Shown piece after piece: positions 19,671 through 30,984 of a stretch of 64,000 nucleotides of DNA. Made by a program: the position numbers and the translations under genes. Below the pieces are notes generated by a model, which was not told the DNA's origin, ran no database searches, and saw only the letters and a program-made list of their open reading frames with translations. Origin of the DNA: Methylonatrum kenyense (GTDB taxonomy: Bacteria > Pseudomonadota > Gammaproteobacteria > Nitrococcales > Aquisalimonadaceae); the NCBI RefSeq assembly GCF_023195885.1, contig NZ_JALPKO010000003.1, forward strand, positions 186,001 to 250,000, written 5' to 3'. Every line of letters begins with the position of its first letter. The stretch's first letter is position 1.

Positions 19671-20532
19671 CGGCAGTGTCGTAGGCGTGGAGTTTGCTCA
19701 ACATGTGGTCGATGCGGTCGCGGGCCAGTCCGGTGACCAGAACCAGGTCCTGCCACTGCTCCTCTTCGCAGGCGCTAACCCGCTCTGCATAATTGGCCCA
19801 GCTCGAGGTGTTCATCCGCGATCCGAAATCCGGTGGCCGGCAGTCCCGTTCCAGCTTGCCCAGGCCGTACTGGGCAAGCTGCGTCATGACATCATCCATC
19901 ATGCTGTCGAACACGGTGACTTTCTGCATCATTGCGTGGCGCAGCGGTTCCTCGAAGTCGGCAGTCCAGACGTGGCGGCGAAATTCGGTGCCAGCCATTC
20001 CGTTAACGGCTAGCGTGTCGGCAGCCGGTAGCGTGTCGGCCTGGTCATGTGGCGCGCGTTCCCCCAGCAGTTCCTCAAGATCCAGGTCGCGCTGGCGCGA
20101 GACCTGATCGTAGAAGACGGCGCTGACCATCATGTGGTGAACGCGGTCATGCATAATTTCGGTGATCTGCACCAGATCCCGCCATGGACCCTCGGTTTCC
20201 GCGTCTTCCAGCCCGGCACGGTAGTCACTCCATTGGCCGCCGGAAATCCGCGTCCCGAATGCCGGGACCTGGTCATCGCCGGTCTCGTCACGGGCATGCC
20301 GGGCGAAATCACTCATTATCTCGTGCATGTGGTTGTGCAGCACGCCAATCGTCTGCATCAGCTGCGCCCAGCCGTCATCCTCGCTGACGTGTTCCATGAC
20401 GTAATCACGAAAGTCGCCGCCACCGATGCTGTTCATCTTGAAATCGTCCCGGTGCGGCAGTGTCTCGGCTGCGGCACCTCCGGCGAATAACAGCCCCAGC
20501 GACAGCGCAAGTGCAGTGCGTTTTCGCGACAT
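19663..20532 (-). CDS. Uncharacterised secreted protein with four internal repeats rich in His and Met
   Basis: This 289-residue protein has a clear signal peptide (MSRKRTALALSLGLLFAGGAAAE). The mature part consists of four helical repeats of about 50 residues that alternate in type: F-x-x-Y/H openings in repeats 1 and 3, W-x-x-Y openings in 2 and 4. Each ends in a His/Met/Asp-rich helix such as HNHMHEIM, MHDRVHHMM, DSMMDDVM and DRIDHML. I recognise no named family. Metal binding in the periplasm is a guess from residue content and from linkage to chrA, whose start it overlaps by 8 bp. The open frame extends to 20583, but the signal peptide sets the start at 20532. ppk1 ends 16 bp upstream. 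Confidence 0.72.
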   Translation of the reverse strand: MSRKRTALALSLGLLFAGGAAAETLPHRDDFKMNSIGGGDFRDYVMEHVSEDDGWAQLMQTIGVLHNHMHEIMSDFARHARDETGDDQVPAFGTRISGGQWSDYRAGLEDAETEGPWRDLVQITEIMHDRVHHMMVSAVFYDQVSRQRDLDLEELLGERAPHDQADTLPAADTLAVNGMAGTEFRRHVWTADFEEPLRHAMMQKVTVFDSMMDDVMTQLAQYGLGKLERDCRPPDFGSRMNTSSWANYAERVSACEEEQWQDLVLVTGLARDRIDHMLSKLHAYDTAGD

Positions 20533-20548
20533 CCGGTACTCCTCCGGT

Positions 20549-22675
20549 TCAGGCCCGTTCCGCCCAGCGTTCCAGCAGGGCACCCTGGGAGGAGAAGGCC
20601 TCCTCGTCGTCCGCCGTGACCGCGCGCCGGTACGTGCCGTCGTCGCGCATCAGCCAGGCCTGGGCCGTGTCCTTCAGGTAGTTCTCGAGGTCCTCGAGCA
20701 CCTGGGCATGTATTTCAGGGTCGCAGATCGGGAATGCCGTCTCTACCCGCCGGAAGTAGTTGCGCTCCATGCAGTCGGCGCTGCTCAGGTAGGTGCGTGG
20801 CTCGCCGGCGTTGTTGAAGTGGTAGACCCGCGTGTGTTCCAGGAAGCGGCCGATAATGGACCGCACCCGAATGTTGTCGGAGATTCCGGCGACTCCCGGG
20901 CGCAGGCAGCACATGCCGCGCACGATCAGGTCGATTGAGACACCGGCGCAGGAGGCCGCATACAGCGCCTGGATGAAGCGTGGTTCGACCAGTGAGTTGA
21001 CCTTGATGATGATGCGCCCCCCACGCCCCGCCTCGGCGTGCGCGGCTTCCTCTTCGATCATCCGCAGCAGGCCGTCATGCAGCGTGAAGGGCGATTCCAG
21101 CAGCTTGTTCAGGCGCGACACCTTGCCCAGGCTGGTGAGCTGCTGAAAGATCCGGTGCAAATCGGCGCCGAAGGCCGGGTCGCTGGTCAGCAGACCATAG
21201 TCGGTATACAGGCGGGCGGTACGCGAGTGGTAGTTGCCGGTGCCGAGGTGCACATAGTTGCGCAGCCCCTGCTCCTCGCGCCGTACGACCAGCACCATCT
21301 TGGCGTGGGTCTTGTGTCCGACCACGCCATACACAACATGGGCGCCGGCATCCTGCAGGCGGTTTGCCAGCTTGATGTTGGCCTCTTCGTCGAAGCGGGC
21401 GCGCAGTTCGATCACGACCATGACTTCCTTGCCGGCGCGGGCGGCGGAGACCAGTGCATCGACAATGGCCGAATCGGGGCCGGTCCGGTAAAGCGTCTGC
21501 TTGATCGCCAGCACATTCGGGTCCTTGGCCGATTGCCGCAGGAAATCGATCACCGGTGCGAAGGACTGGAACGGGTGATGCAACAGGACGTCGCGTGAAC
21601 GCAGCAGCTTGAAAATACTGCTGCTGCGCGCGACCGCGCTGGGAATGCCCGGAGTGAACCCCGGAAAGATCAGGTCCGGCCGATCGGTGCCGTCGACCAC
21701 GGCCATCAGGCGGTTGAGGTTGACCGGCCCGTCCACCTGGTACAGGTCATCCTCCTCCAGTTCGAACTCGTCGAGCAGGAAACGCGCAAGCTTGTCCGGG
21801 CAGTTTGCGGCCACTTCGAGACGCACCGCATCACCGTAGCGACGGGATTGCAGTTCGCCCTCCATGGCCACCAGCAGATCGTCGACTTCTTCCTCGTCGA
21901 CGTACAGATCACTGTTGCGGGTCACCCGGAACTGGTAGCAGCCCTGTACCTCCATGCCCGGGAAAAGATCATCGACACAGGCATGAATCACCGAGGACAG
22001 GAACACGAACTCATGCTCGCCGTCCGCCAGTTCCCCCGGTAGCCGTATCAGGCGGGGCAGGGCCCGCGGTGCCTGGACCACGGCCATGCCGCTGTTGCGG
22101 CCGAAGGCATCCTTGCCATCCAGGCTGATGATGAAGTTCAGGCTCTTGTTCAGGATGCGCGGGAAAGGGTGGGCCGGATCCAGCCCCAGCGGACTCAGCA
22201 TTGGCAGCAGGGAATCCTCGAAGTACTGACGCACCCACTGCCGCTGCGCATCTGTCCAGTCGCCGCGGCGGATGAAACGGATGTTCTGCTCCGCCAGCGC
22301 CGGCGTCAGTTCACCGTTGAGCACCTTGTACTGCAGGTCGACCAGTTCGTGGGCCCGGGCGCTGATCGCCCGCAGGACTTCCTGCGGCGTGCGGTTGTCG
22401 GCATCGGTCTGGGTCGAACCCAGTTCGAAGACCTGCTTCAGGCCGGCGACGCGGATCTCGAAGAACTCATCCAGGTTGGTGCTGGAGATACACAGGAAGC
22501 GCAACCGTTCGAGCAGCGGAACGGATGGGTCGCGGGCCTGCTCGAGCACGCGGGCATTGAACTCCAGCAGGCTGAGCTGCCGGTTGATGTACAGGTCCGG
22601 CTGCTTGAAATCGGGTTGCGCGGCCGCGCCGCTGGTGTTTGCACAGGCTGAACTGGTCGACCCTGCTGCATCCAT
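20549..22675 (-). CDS. ppk1: Polyphosphate kinase 1
   Basis: This 708-residue enzyme makes inorganic polyphosphate from ATP. The N-terminal domain begins with INRQLSLLEFNARVLEQA. The catalytic part has the histidine motif HKTHAK (residues 454-459), followed by YVHLGTGNYH, and the second active-site region RVYHFNNAGEP near residue 617, then DCMERNYFRRVE. Length and order match PPK1. The open frame extends to 22792, but the sequence before residue 1 is Arg-rich and unlike the family, so the ATG at 22675 is preferred. Confidence 0.95.
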   Translation of the reverse strand: MDAAGSTSSACANTSGAAAQPDFKQPDLYINRQLSLLEFNARVLEQARDPSVPLLERLRFLCISSTNLDEFFEIRVAGLKQVFELGSTQTDADNRTPQEVLRAISARAHELVDLQYKVLNGELTPALAEQNIRFIRRGDWTDAQRQWVRQYFEDSLLPMLSPLGLDPAHPFPRILNKSLNFIISLDGKDAFGRNSGMAVVQAPRALPRLIRLPGELADGEHEFVFLSSVIHACVDDLFPGMEVQGCYQFRVTRNSDLYVDEEEVDDLLVAMEGELQSRRYGDAVRLEVAANCPDKLARFLLDEFELEEDDLYQVDGPVNLNRLMAVVDGTDRPDLIFPGFTPGIPSAVARSSSIFKLLRSRDVLLHHPFQSFAPVIDFLRQSAKDPNVLAIKQTLYRTGPDSAIVDALVSAARAGKEVMVVIELRARFDEEANIKLANRLQDAGAHVVYGVVGHKTHAKMVLVVRREEQGLRNYVHLGTGNYHSRTARLYTDYGLLTSDPAFGADLHRIFQQLTSLGKVSRLNKLLESPFTLHDGLLRMIEEEAAHAEAGRGGRIIIKVNSLVEPRFIQALYAASCAGVSIDLIVRGMCCLRPGVAGISDNIRVRSIIGRFLEHTRVYHFNNAGEPRTYLSSADCMERNYFRRVETAFPICDPEIHAQVLEDLENYLKDTAQAWLMRDDGTYRRAVTADDEEAFSSQGALLERWAERA

Positions 22676-22855
22676 TGCCGTCTCGTGCCTCCGCGCCCCT
22701 GGTCCGCTTCCCAGTTTACGCCTTCGGCGGTGACAGTCCCATGGCACCGGCGAGCGCCGGTTGATTTGCCGTCGCTTTGCCCGCGCCGTCAAGGCGACCC
22801 ATAATGCGCAACGAAGCCAGCCCTCTCACGTGCCGCCGTTTCGCGGGAATCCGTC

Positions 22856-24328
22856 ATGAACCAGCTGCTCGCCATCACCCCATATCCGGTCCTGTCAGGG
22901 TCCCTGCTGCTGCTGGTGGTGACGCTGCTTGGCTATCTGGCCCGGCGACCGGTACATCAGCTTATTGCGCTTGTTTTCAGGGAATTACAGCGCGTTTTTC
23001 GCCTTTTTTCCAGCTACGCCGGCCGGAACGCGGAGCGTGCCGGGGGCTGGACCGCGGATCTTGCTCTGGACGAAATGCGACGCCGCCTGAACCGCATCGT
23101 GCACTGGGACCACGACCGTCTGGTGAGTCGGGCGGAACAGGATCTGGCGGACCTGCCGCGGCTGCGCCAGAGGTTCCTGACCCAGATATCCGCGCTCGAG
23201 GAAAGCCTGGATCGGAGCATGGATACACCAACCGAGCCGCCGGCATGGGGGCGAATCAGTCATGCCCTGGCGATGGCGGAGAACGACCAGACCGGGGAGA
23301 CGCAACGGATTCTGGCCGATATACGGGATACGATGGCGCAGTACCGTGCCGATGCGCGGCAGACGCAGCGCGAGGCGGCGCACCGGCGGTTCCTGCTGCT
23401 CTATCGCATGTTGCCGCGCTGGCGTCAGGTCCACGACCTGATGGACGATATCCAGCAGCGGCTCGGTCGCCTGCAGTCCCGCGTTGACTTGCTGCGCCGC
23501 CGTCTGGTCGAGTTCGGCAGCCTCCGGAACGCCAGTCGGCGCCAGGTGGTGACGCTGGTTGCCCGGGCTGTCTGGCATTTCGGGCTGGCAGTGGTGGGCC
23601 TGGTCCTGATCGCCGCCGCCGTGGCGGTGTTTTTCAGTCTGGTTGCCGGACCCATGCAGTCGTTGCTGGGTGGGGCGGTGCTGGTCGCCGAGATTCCAAC
23701 CTATCTGGTGACCAGCGGCATCCTGGTGGGTTTCCAGTTGCTGCTCGGCTTCGTGATGCTGTCGGCGTTGCGCGGCACCGATTTGCTGCCGCTGGTCTCG
23801 GGCCAGGAGGCGGCAATCCGCCGGCTGGTATTCGCCTGCAGCTTCGGCCTGATGCTGTTGCTGTCCGCGACCGGTGCCGCGCTGTATTACCTGCTGGGCC
23901 AGGCGACGGCGATCAGTGTTGCCTCGGCCAGCCTGTTTCCGGAGAACAGTACGCTGATGCTGGTTCTCGGCACGGCAAGCAATGCCATCATGGTGTTCCT
24001 GCTGCCGTTCGTGCTGGCGCTGGCGGGATTTCCGTTGACCTGGCTGGTTCGGCATTGCGGGACGGCACTGGGTGTGTTCCTGACCCTCGCGCTGCATTTG
24101 CTGGCGACCGTATCCCGCTTTGCCGGTGTGGTCAGCCAGGTGGCGGGGCGTCTGCTGATCCAGCTCTACGATGTGCTGATCTTCATCCCGCTGTGGCTGG
24201 AGCGCGAGTTACCACGTCTTCGACGGGGCGACCGGACGCCAACCAGGCAGGCGCAATTGCCTTCGCCCGCGCCCGAGAGTGAGAATCCGCTGTCACGTGC
24301 CGTGGGGCTCTCCGACAGGTCCCGCTGA
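22856..24328 (+). CDS. Uncharacterised multi-pass membrane protein with coiled-coil N-terminal half
   Basis: This 490-residue protein is not one I recognise. It has one hydrophobic segment at residues 13-30, then a charged helical region (about 35-225) with coiled-coil character (RLRQRFLTQISALEESLDRS, IQQRLGRLQSRVDLLRRRLVE). At least five membrane helices follow between residues 240 and 440, then a basic, proline-rich tail. Layout suggests a mechanosensitive-channel-like or scaffold protein, but no signature supports that. It is divergent from ppk1 with 180 bp between them and ends 170 bp before the Fur-box region. Codon use matches the chromosome. Confidence 0.6.
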   Translation: MNQLLAITPYPVLSGSLLLLVVTLLGYLARRPVHQLIALVFRELQRVFRLFSSYAGRNAERAGGWTADLALDEMRRRLNRIVHWDHDRLVSRAEQDLADLPRLRQRFLTQISALEESLDRSMDTPTEPPAWGRISHALAMAENDQTGETQRILADIRDTMAQYRADARQTQREAAHRRFLLLYRMLPRWRQVHDLMDDIQQRLGRLQSRVDLLRRRLVEFGSLRNASRRQVVTLVARAVWHFGLAVVGLVLIAAAVAVFFSLVAGPMQSLLGGAVLVAEIPTYLVTSGILVGFQLLLGFVMLSALRGTDLLPLVSGQEAAIRRLVFACSFGLMLLLSATGAALYYLLGQATAISVASASLFPENSTLMLVLGTASNAIMVFLLPFVLALAGFPLTWLVRHCGTALGVFLTLALHLLATVSRFAGVVSQVAGRLLIQLYDVLIFIPLWLERELPRLRRGDRTPTRQAQLPSPAPESENPLSRAVGLSDRSR

Positions 24329-24444
24329 TCCCCCCCCTCGAACTGTACCCCGGGCCCCGGTCCGTCTGATCCCGCTATCCCTGTCTGCACCGCCTGCCCC
24401 GGAAGGGTGGGTCTGACAGCAGGCCAAGCGTTTTCACGATTGCA

Positions 24445-24463
24445 AACAAGAACGATTCGCATT
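24445..24463. promoter_or_regulatory. Probable Fur box upstream of the TonB-dependent receptor
   Basis: AACAAGAACGATTCGCATT matches 15 of 19 positions of the common Fur-box form AATGAGAATGATTCTCATT and is near-palindromic about the central GAT. It lies 80 bp before the receptor start codon, as expected for an iron-repressed promoter. No other receptor gene in the window has such a site. Confidence 0.7.
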
Positions 24464-24542
24464 ACTGTTTCATGCCAAGAATACGGGTGCATCGATGGCA
24501 TTCGACCGCTATCGAGTGGCTTCGAAAATTGTTGAGGGTGAA

Positions 24543-26678
24543 ATGCGAAAAAAAAGAAGGTGTTCGGCTGGGCACACGGTTGCGGTAGCGGTCGGCGCTG
24601 TTTTCGGCGCCGGTGTTGCGAGTGCGAATGACGGTAACGAGTTGCGACTGCAGGAGATGGTGATCACTGCAACCGGATTCGAGCAGGAGATTCGGGACGC
24701 GCCAGCCAGCATTTCGGTCATTACCCGGGAAGAACTGGAGCAGCGCCAGGTCAGCAATATCGCCGACGCCATTCGCGGCACCGAAGGCATCGATGTTGAT
24801 GGACTGGACGCCCGCAGCAACAAGACTGGCAACCGCGAAATCAGCCTGCGCGGCCTGCCGCCGGAATACACGCTGATTCTGATCGATGGCCGTCGCCAGA
24901 ACGTGCCCGGTACTGTGGCACCCAATGCCTTCACTGATGCGTCATCGGCCTTCCTGGCACCGGTGGCGGCGATTGAGCGGATCGAGGTCATCCGCGGACC
25001 GATGTCCACCCTGTACGGCTCCGATGCCCTCGGTGGCGTGATCAACATCATTACCCGGCGGCCTGGGGAGGAATGGGGCGGATCGGTCAACCTCACCAGC
25101 ACGTTCCAGGAGGATTCCGACTTCGGTGGCAGAACGCAGGGCGAAATTTATGCGGCCGGACCGATGGTGGAGGACCGGCTGGCGCTCAGCGTCTACGGGC
25201 GTGCCTTCGAACGCTCCGCATCCAATATCGACTTTCCGGGTCGCCTGGATGGTCCGGAAGATACTCGGACCATGGGCCAGGATCCGGTCAAGGCGAATAT
25301 CCGGACAGCGGGAGCCGAATTGCTGTTCACGCCGGATGCCGATAACGACATCACGCTTGGCTTCGATGTGACCCGCCAGCGTTATGACAACCGACGGGGG
25401 CAGATGGGGCGGATTGGCTCGGGTCGAGGCTATGACACCGAACTCGGCTTCGAACGCCGTCAATATCATATTGCTCATGAAGGGCGTTATGCCCCCGGGA
25501 TTCTGAATACGCGGATCTACCGGAACGAGAATGAGAACACGGGCCGCCTCATTCCCGGTGCGGCAGTGCCGGCGGACTCGCCTCGCCTCGATTCGGACCG
25601 GAAGCTTGAGAGTGCCACCGACGTGGTGGACAGCAGCTTCACCTTCTTTCCGCATGATGCCCACGCGGTCACCGTCGGGGGGCAGTACCTGCAAGCGCAA
25701 CTCACGGATGGCATCCCGGATCGGACCTTTCGCAACAAGCAATGGGCGCTGTTCGTCGAAGACGAATGGAGCCTGCGTCGCGACCTGACGCTGACCACGG
25801 GCGTACGTTATGAGGATAACGATGCCGCCGGCAGCGCTGTTGCGCCGCGTGGCTATCTGGTCTGGAACACCACCGACCAATGGACGTTGAAGGGCGGGGT
25901 GGCCCGTGGCTTCCGTTCGCCGTTCCTGGAGCAACTGGAGGATGGCGTCATCGGTTTCGGCGACCAGGGCCAGACCGCACTGTTCGGGAATCCGGATCTG
26001 CGGCCGGAGAAGAGCACCAACTACGAAGTATCGGTGGTCTACGACAACCTTCAGAATTTCTTCGGCCAGTTGACACTGTTCTATATCGATCTGGACAACC
26101 GCATCGAGCGGCCGACAGCGGCTGACGGCACCTCGCAGGATTTCGATAATGTCGGCGAAACCGCCATCCGCGGCGTCGAGTTGAGCGCTCGCTACCAGTT
26201 CGTCGAAGACTGGGTCCTGTCCGGCAACTACACCTTCATCGACAGCAAGGTGCGGACCGGCAACGTCGAGGGGTTCGAGCGCGGTGATCCGCTGTTCCCG
26301 GTGCCGGAGCACAGCGTGAATGCGCGCTTGTCATGGCAGGCGACGCCGGCGCTGGAGACATTCATGACAATGGAGTATCGGAGCAGCCGTTTCCGGCCGG
26401 ACAGCTTCCATGAACCACACCTCGGCGGTAGCGCGCAGGGTGCCTCGGAAGCCCTCGGGGATTTCCGCAGCTTCACGGTGTTCAGCCTCGGTGCCAACTA
26501 CCGCTTCAGCCCGAATGTGCGGCTCGGTGCGGAGGTCCAGAACCTGTTCGACAAGGATTTCAATCGGTTCAGGGAATATCCGCTGCGCAACGATCCCGAC
26601 ACGACGGCGTTCAGCAATGTCTACAACAATATCTACGAGCCACGCCGGTTGACGGTGTCAATGACGGTCGACTTCTGA
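24543..26678 (+). CDS. TonB-dependent outer-membrane receptor (FepA/CirA-like, ferric siderophore type)
   Basis: This 711-residue outer-membrane receptor has a signal peptide (MRKKRRCSAGHTVAVAVGAV..), a plug domain and a 22-strand barrel. Plug marks include EMVITATGFEQEIRDAPASI, the REISLRGLPPEYTLILIDGRR stretch and PMSTLYGSDALGGVINIITRR. The barrel ends in RRLTVSMTVDF with a C-terminal Phe. The plug resembles catecholate siderophore receptors of the FepA/IrgA/CirA group; the ligand cannot be read from sequence. A Fur box upstream supports iron control. GAGGGTG lies before the ATG at 24543; the longer frame from 24495 would spoil the signal peptide. Confidence 0.88.
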   Translation: MRKKRRCSAGHTVAVAVGAVFGAGVASANDGNELRLQEMVITATGFEQEIRDAPASISVITREELEQRQVSNIADAIRGTEGIDVDGLDARSNKTGNREISLRGLPPEYTLILIDGRRQNVPGTVAPNAFTDASSAFLAPVAAIERIEVIRGPMSTLYGSDALGGVINIITRRPGEEWGGSVNLTSTFQEDSDFGGRTQGEIYAAGPMVEDRLALSVYGRAFERSASNIDFPGRLDGPEDTRTMGQDPVKANIRTAGAELLFTPDADNDITLGFDVTRQRYDNRRGQMGRIGSGRGYDTELGFERRQYHIAHEGRYAPGILNTRIYRNENENTGRLIPGAAVPADSPRLDSDRKLESATDVVDSSFTFFPHDAHAVTVGGQYLQAQLTDGIPDRTFRNKQWALFVEDEWSLRRDLTLTTGVRYEDNDAAGSAVAPRGYLVWNTTDQWTLKGGVARGFRSPFLEQLEDGVIGFGDQGQTALFGNPDLRPEKSTNYEVSVVYDNLQNFFGQLTLFYIDLDNRIERPTAADGTSQDFDNVGETAIRGVELSARYQFVEDWVLSGNYTFIDSKVRTGNVEGFERGDPLFPVPEHSVNARLSWQATPALETFMTMEYRSSRFRPDSFHEPHLGGSAQGASEALGDFRSFTVFSLGANYRFSPNVRLGAEVQNLFDKDFNRFREYPLRNDPDTTAFSNVYNNIYEPRRLTVSMTVDF

Positions 26679-26713
26679 CGCGACGCCAGGCTGCTGTCCA
26701 ATCCACCATGAAA

Positions 26714-26746
26714 AAGGCCGACCGGAAGCCGGTCGGCCTTTTTTTT
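26714..26746. terminator. Bidirectional Rho-independent terminator between receptor gene and acnA
   Basis: A 12-bp perfect stem AAGGCCGACCGG/CCGGTCGGCCTT with a 3-nt loop (26726-26728) is followed by eight T (26739-26746) and preceded by five A (26711-26715), so it can end transcription from both convergent genes. Confidence 0.92.
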
Positions 26747-26781
26747 GGCTCGCCACAGAGCGGGGTGACGATAAGCCGTCG

Positions 26782-29526
<2,745 letters not shown>

Positions 29527-30339
29527 CCTACCTCCCGTATTTACGCTTAACGGGTAACGGCCAAAGCGGACTCCGAGTCCGTCCGGGCTGTACCGAATAG
29601 ATTAGATCGGCAACGTCGAAAATGGCTGTCCGGCGCAAATATTCCGTCAGACTTTCTAGACAACGTTCCCTTTTAGCGCGCGCCAGTCTACACGATAGGA
29701 GGCGTTTTGCGGCAGTGCAACGTAACTGGTCCGAGAGTGGTACTAGCCGGCCGCGTCGGAACAGCTCCAGGCCCCGTGCCGCGTGAGGACAAGTTTTTTG
29801 CTGGCCTGACGAACTTTCGGTTCAACAGGTCCGGCAAAAATCTTCTCCTCCCCCGGCACTCAACGGCTCTCCGCGATGGCTCCCCAGGCACGACCGTCGA
29901 GCCAGTTAATCCTGGTTTCAACGAAGCAACAACATTTCCGGTTGGAAGGGACAGTGGAAGCTTTTTGCTGGCCCTGTTGGGCCCGAGGAAACACTGAGCA
30001 ATTCCCACGTTCGCGCTCGAGTCCGATTTCGGCAACCTGGCAAGGCGCGGTGCCGGTTCGGTAGCTCTAGGCTACCGGGCCGGTGGCGCAACACAGCCAG
30101 GGGCCGAAATCGGCCGAGCCCTTCGGGTTGGGCTGGCATTTTCCCCGATTGCGGCGTTGCGCTGCTTGGCCGCAGAGCGACTGCGGCACGGCGCTGCGCG
30201 CCTTGCCTCGGAAAAAATGTCAGCCCAACGCGAGCGCGGGAATTGCTCAGTGTTTCCTCCCAGCACGTCAGGCCAGCAAAAAACTTGCACTGGCCCCGAC
30301 GCCATCGGACCTTCACGTACCGACCCGAAAGGCAAGGGT
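29527..30339. other. Long gene-free region between acnA and hflD filled with repeats
   Basis: I find no gene in this 813-bp stretch. Positions 29527-29700 should hold the acnA promoter. From about 29789 to 30287 it consists of nested repeats: a GGAAAC-ended element at 29987-30257 and copies of AAGTTTTTTGCTGGCC at 29791 (plus), 29959 (plus, variant) and about 30286 (minus). Several open frames cross this area on both strands, but they follow the repeat palindromes and have no ribosome sites. Confidence 0.65.
29987..30257. mobile_element. MITE-like element, copy 1 (271 bp, terminal inverted repeats GGAAACACTGAGCAATTCCC)
   Basis: The ends GGAAACACTGAGCAATTCCC are perfect inverted repeats. The interior shares the GCAAGGCGCGGTGCCGGTTC segment, the CACAGCCAGGGGCC segment and the TGCCTCGGAAAAAAT segment with copy 3 near 60.8 kb, and part of these with copy 2 near 41.2 kb. 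It encodes no transposase, so it would be non-autonomous. Flanks (CCGA left, TCCC right) show no clear target duplication, which suggests an older insertion. It is embedded in a larger imperfect inverted repeat. Confidence 0.7.
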
Positions 30340-30984
30340 TCAGATATCAGAATCCTGCGCGGGCATCCGTTCGCTGCGTTCCAACAGAGAGTCGATGGTG
30401 CCGAGCAGGCGGTTGCGGCTGAAGATCAGCTTCAGCCGGCTGCCGCCGTTGTTGCGCCAGAACGTGGCGGCGCGGATGGCCGACAGCAGCAGGGCGCGGA
30501 TCAGGCGGGCGTTTCGCGGGTCCTCGAGCCATTCCCGCTTGCCGGGTACCAGGATGCGCGGCTTCAGCGTGCTGACTGTCTCCGCGTAGAGGTCGCCCAG
30601 CCGGGCGGTGACGTTTTCATGGGTTGTGCCGAAGTGCTCCGCCTGGCTGCGGGCGAGGTCGAGGCCCTGTGCCAGGGTCTGCAGCATGTCCCGGCGCTTG
30701 AGCAGTTTGCGCTCTATCGTCACCGCACCGATCAGCAGGCGGGTCTGGTCCATGTTCTGCGGGTTGGACAACTGGGTCCGCAATTCCTGCAGGCCGGGCT
30801 TGAGCGGCACCAGGCCACCGTAGATCTGCTCCAGGTCTCCCTCGTAGGCGTTCAGCAGCCCGGCATAGCAGTTGCTGACCTGGTCCGTGTCGTAACGTCC
30901 GGTGTTGGCAATGCGCCGTACCTCGGCCAGGGCCATGGTCATGACCGCCAACGCCAGCACCTGTTGTTCCAGTTGGCGATTCAT
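30340..30984 (-). CDS. hflD: High frequency lysogenization protein HflD
   Basis: This 214-residue protein begins VLALAVMTMALAEVRRIA, then has GGLVPLKPGLQELRTQLSNP and ends with NGGSRLKLIFSRNRLLGTIDSL, all typical of HflD (YcfC). It is a peripheral inner-membrane protein that in E. coli affects lambda lysogeny by interacting with CII; its housekeeping role is unclear. It overlaps the mnmA stop codon by 4 bp, the usual mnmA-hflD arrangement. The frame is open to 31200, but homology begins at the ATG at 30984. Confidence 0.92.
   Translation of the reverse strand: MNRQLEQQVLALAVMTMALAEVRRIANTGRYDTDQVSNCYAGLLNAYEGDLEQIYGGLVPLKPGLQELRTQLSNPQNMDQTRLLIGAVTIERKLLKRRDMLQTLAQGLDLARSQAEHFGTTHENVTARLGDLYAETVSTLKPRILVPGKREWLEDPRNARLIRALLLSAIRAATFWRNNGGSRLKLIFSRNRLLGTIDSLLERSERMPAQDSDI

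Noticed and set aside
29707-30316. Several 90-130 codon frames in the acnA-hflD gap on both strands
   Set aside because: They run through the palindromic MITE and its flanking repeat, have no ribosome sites, and similar peptides recur only because the repeat recurs.
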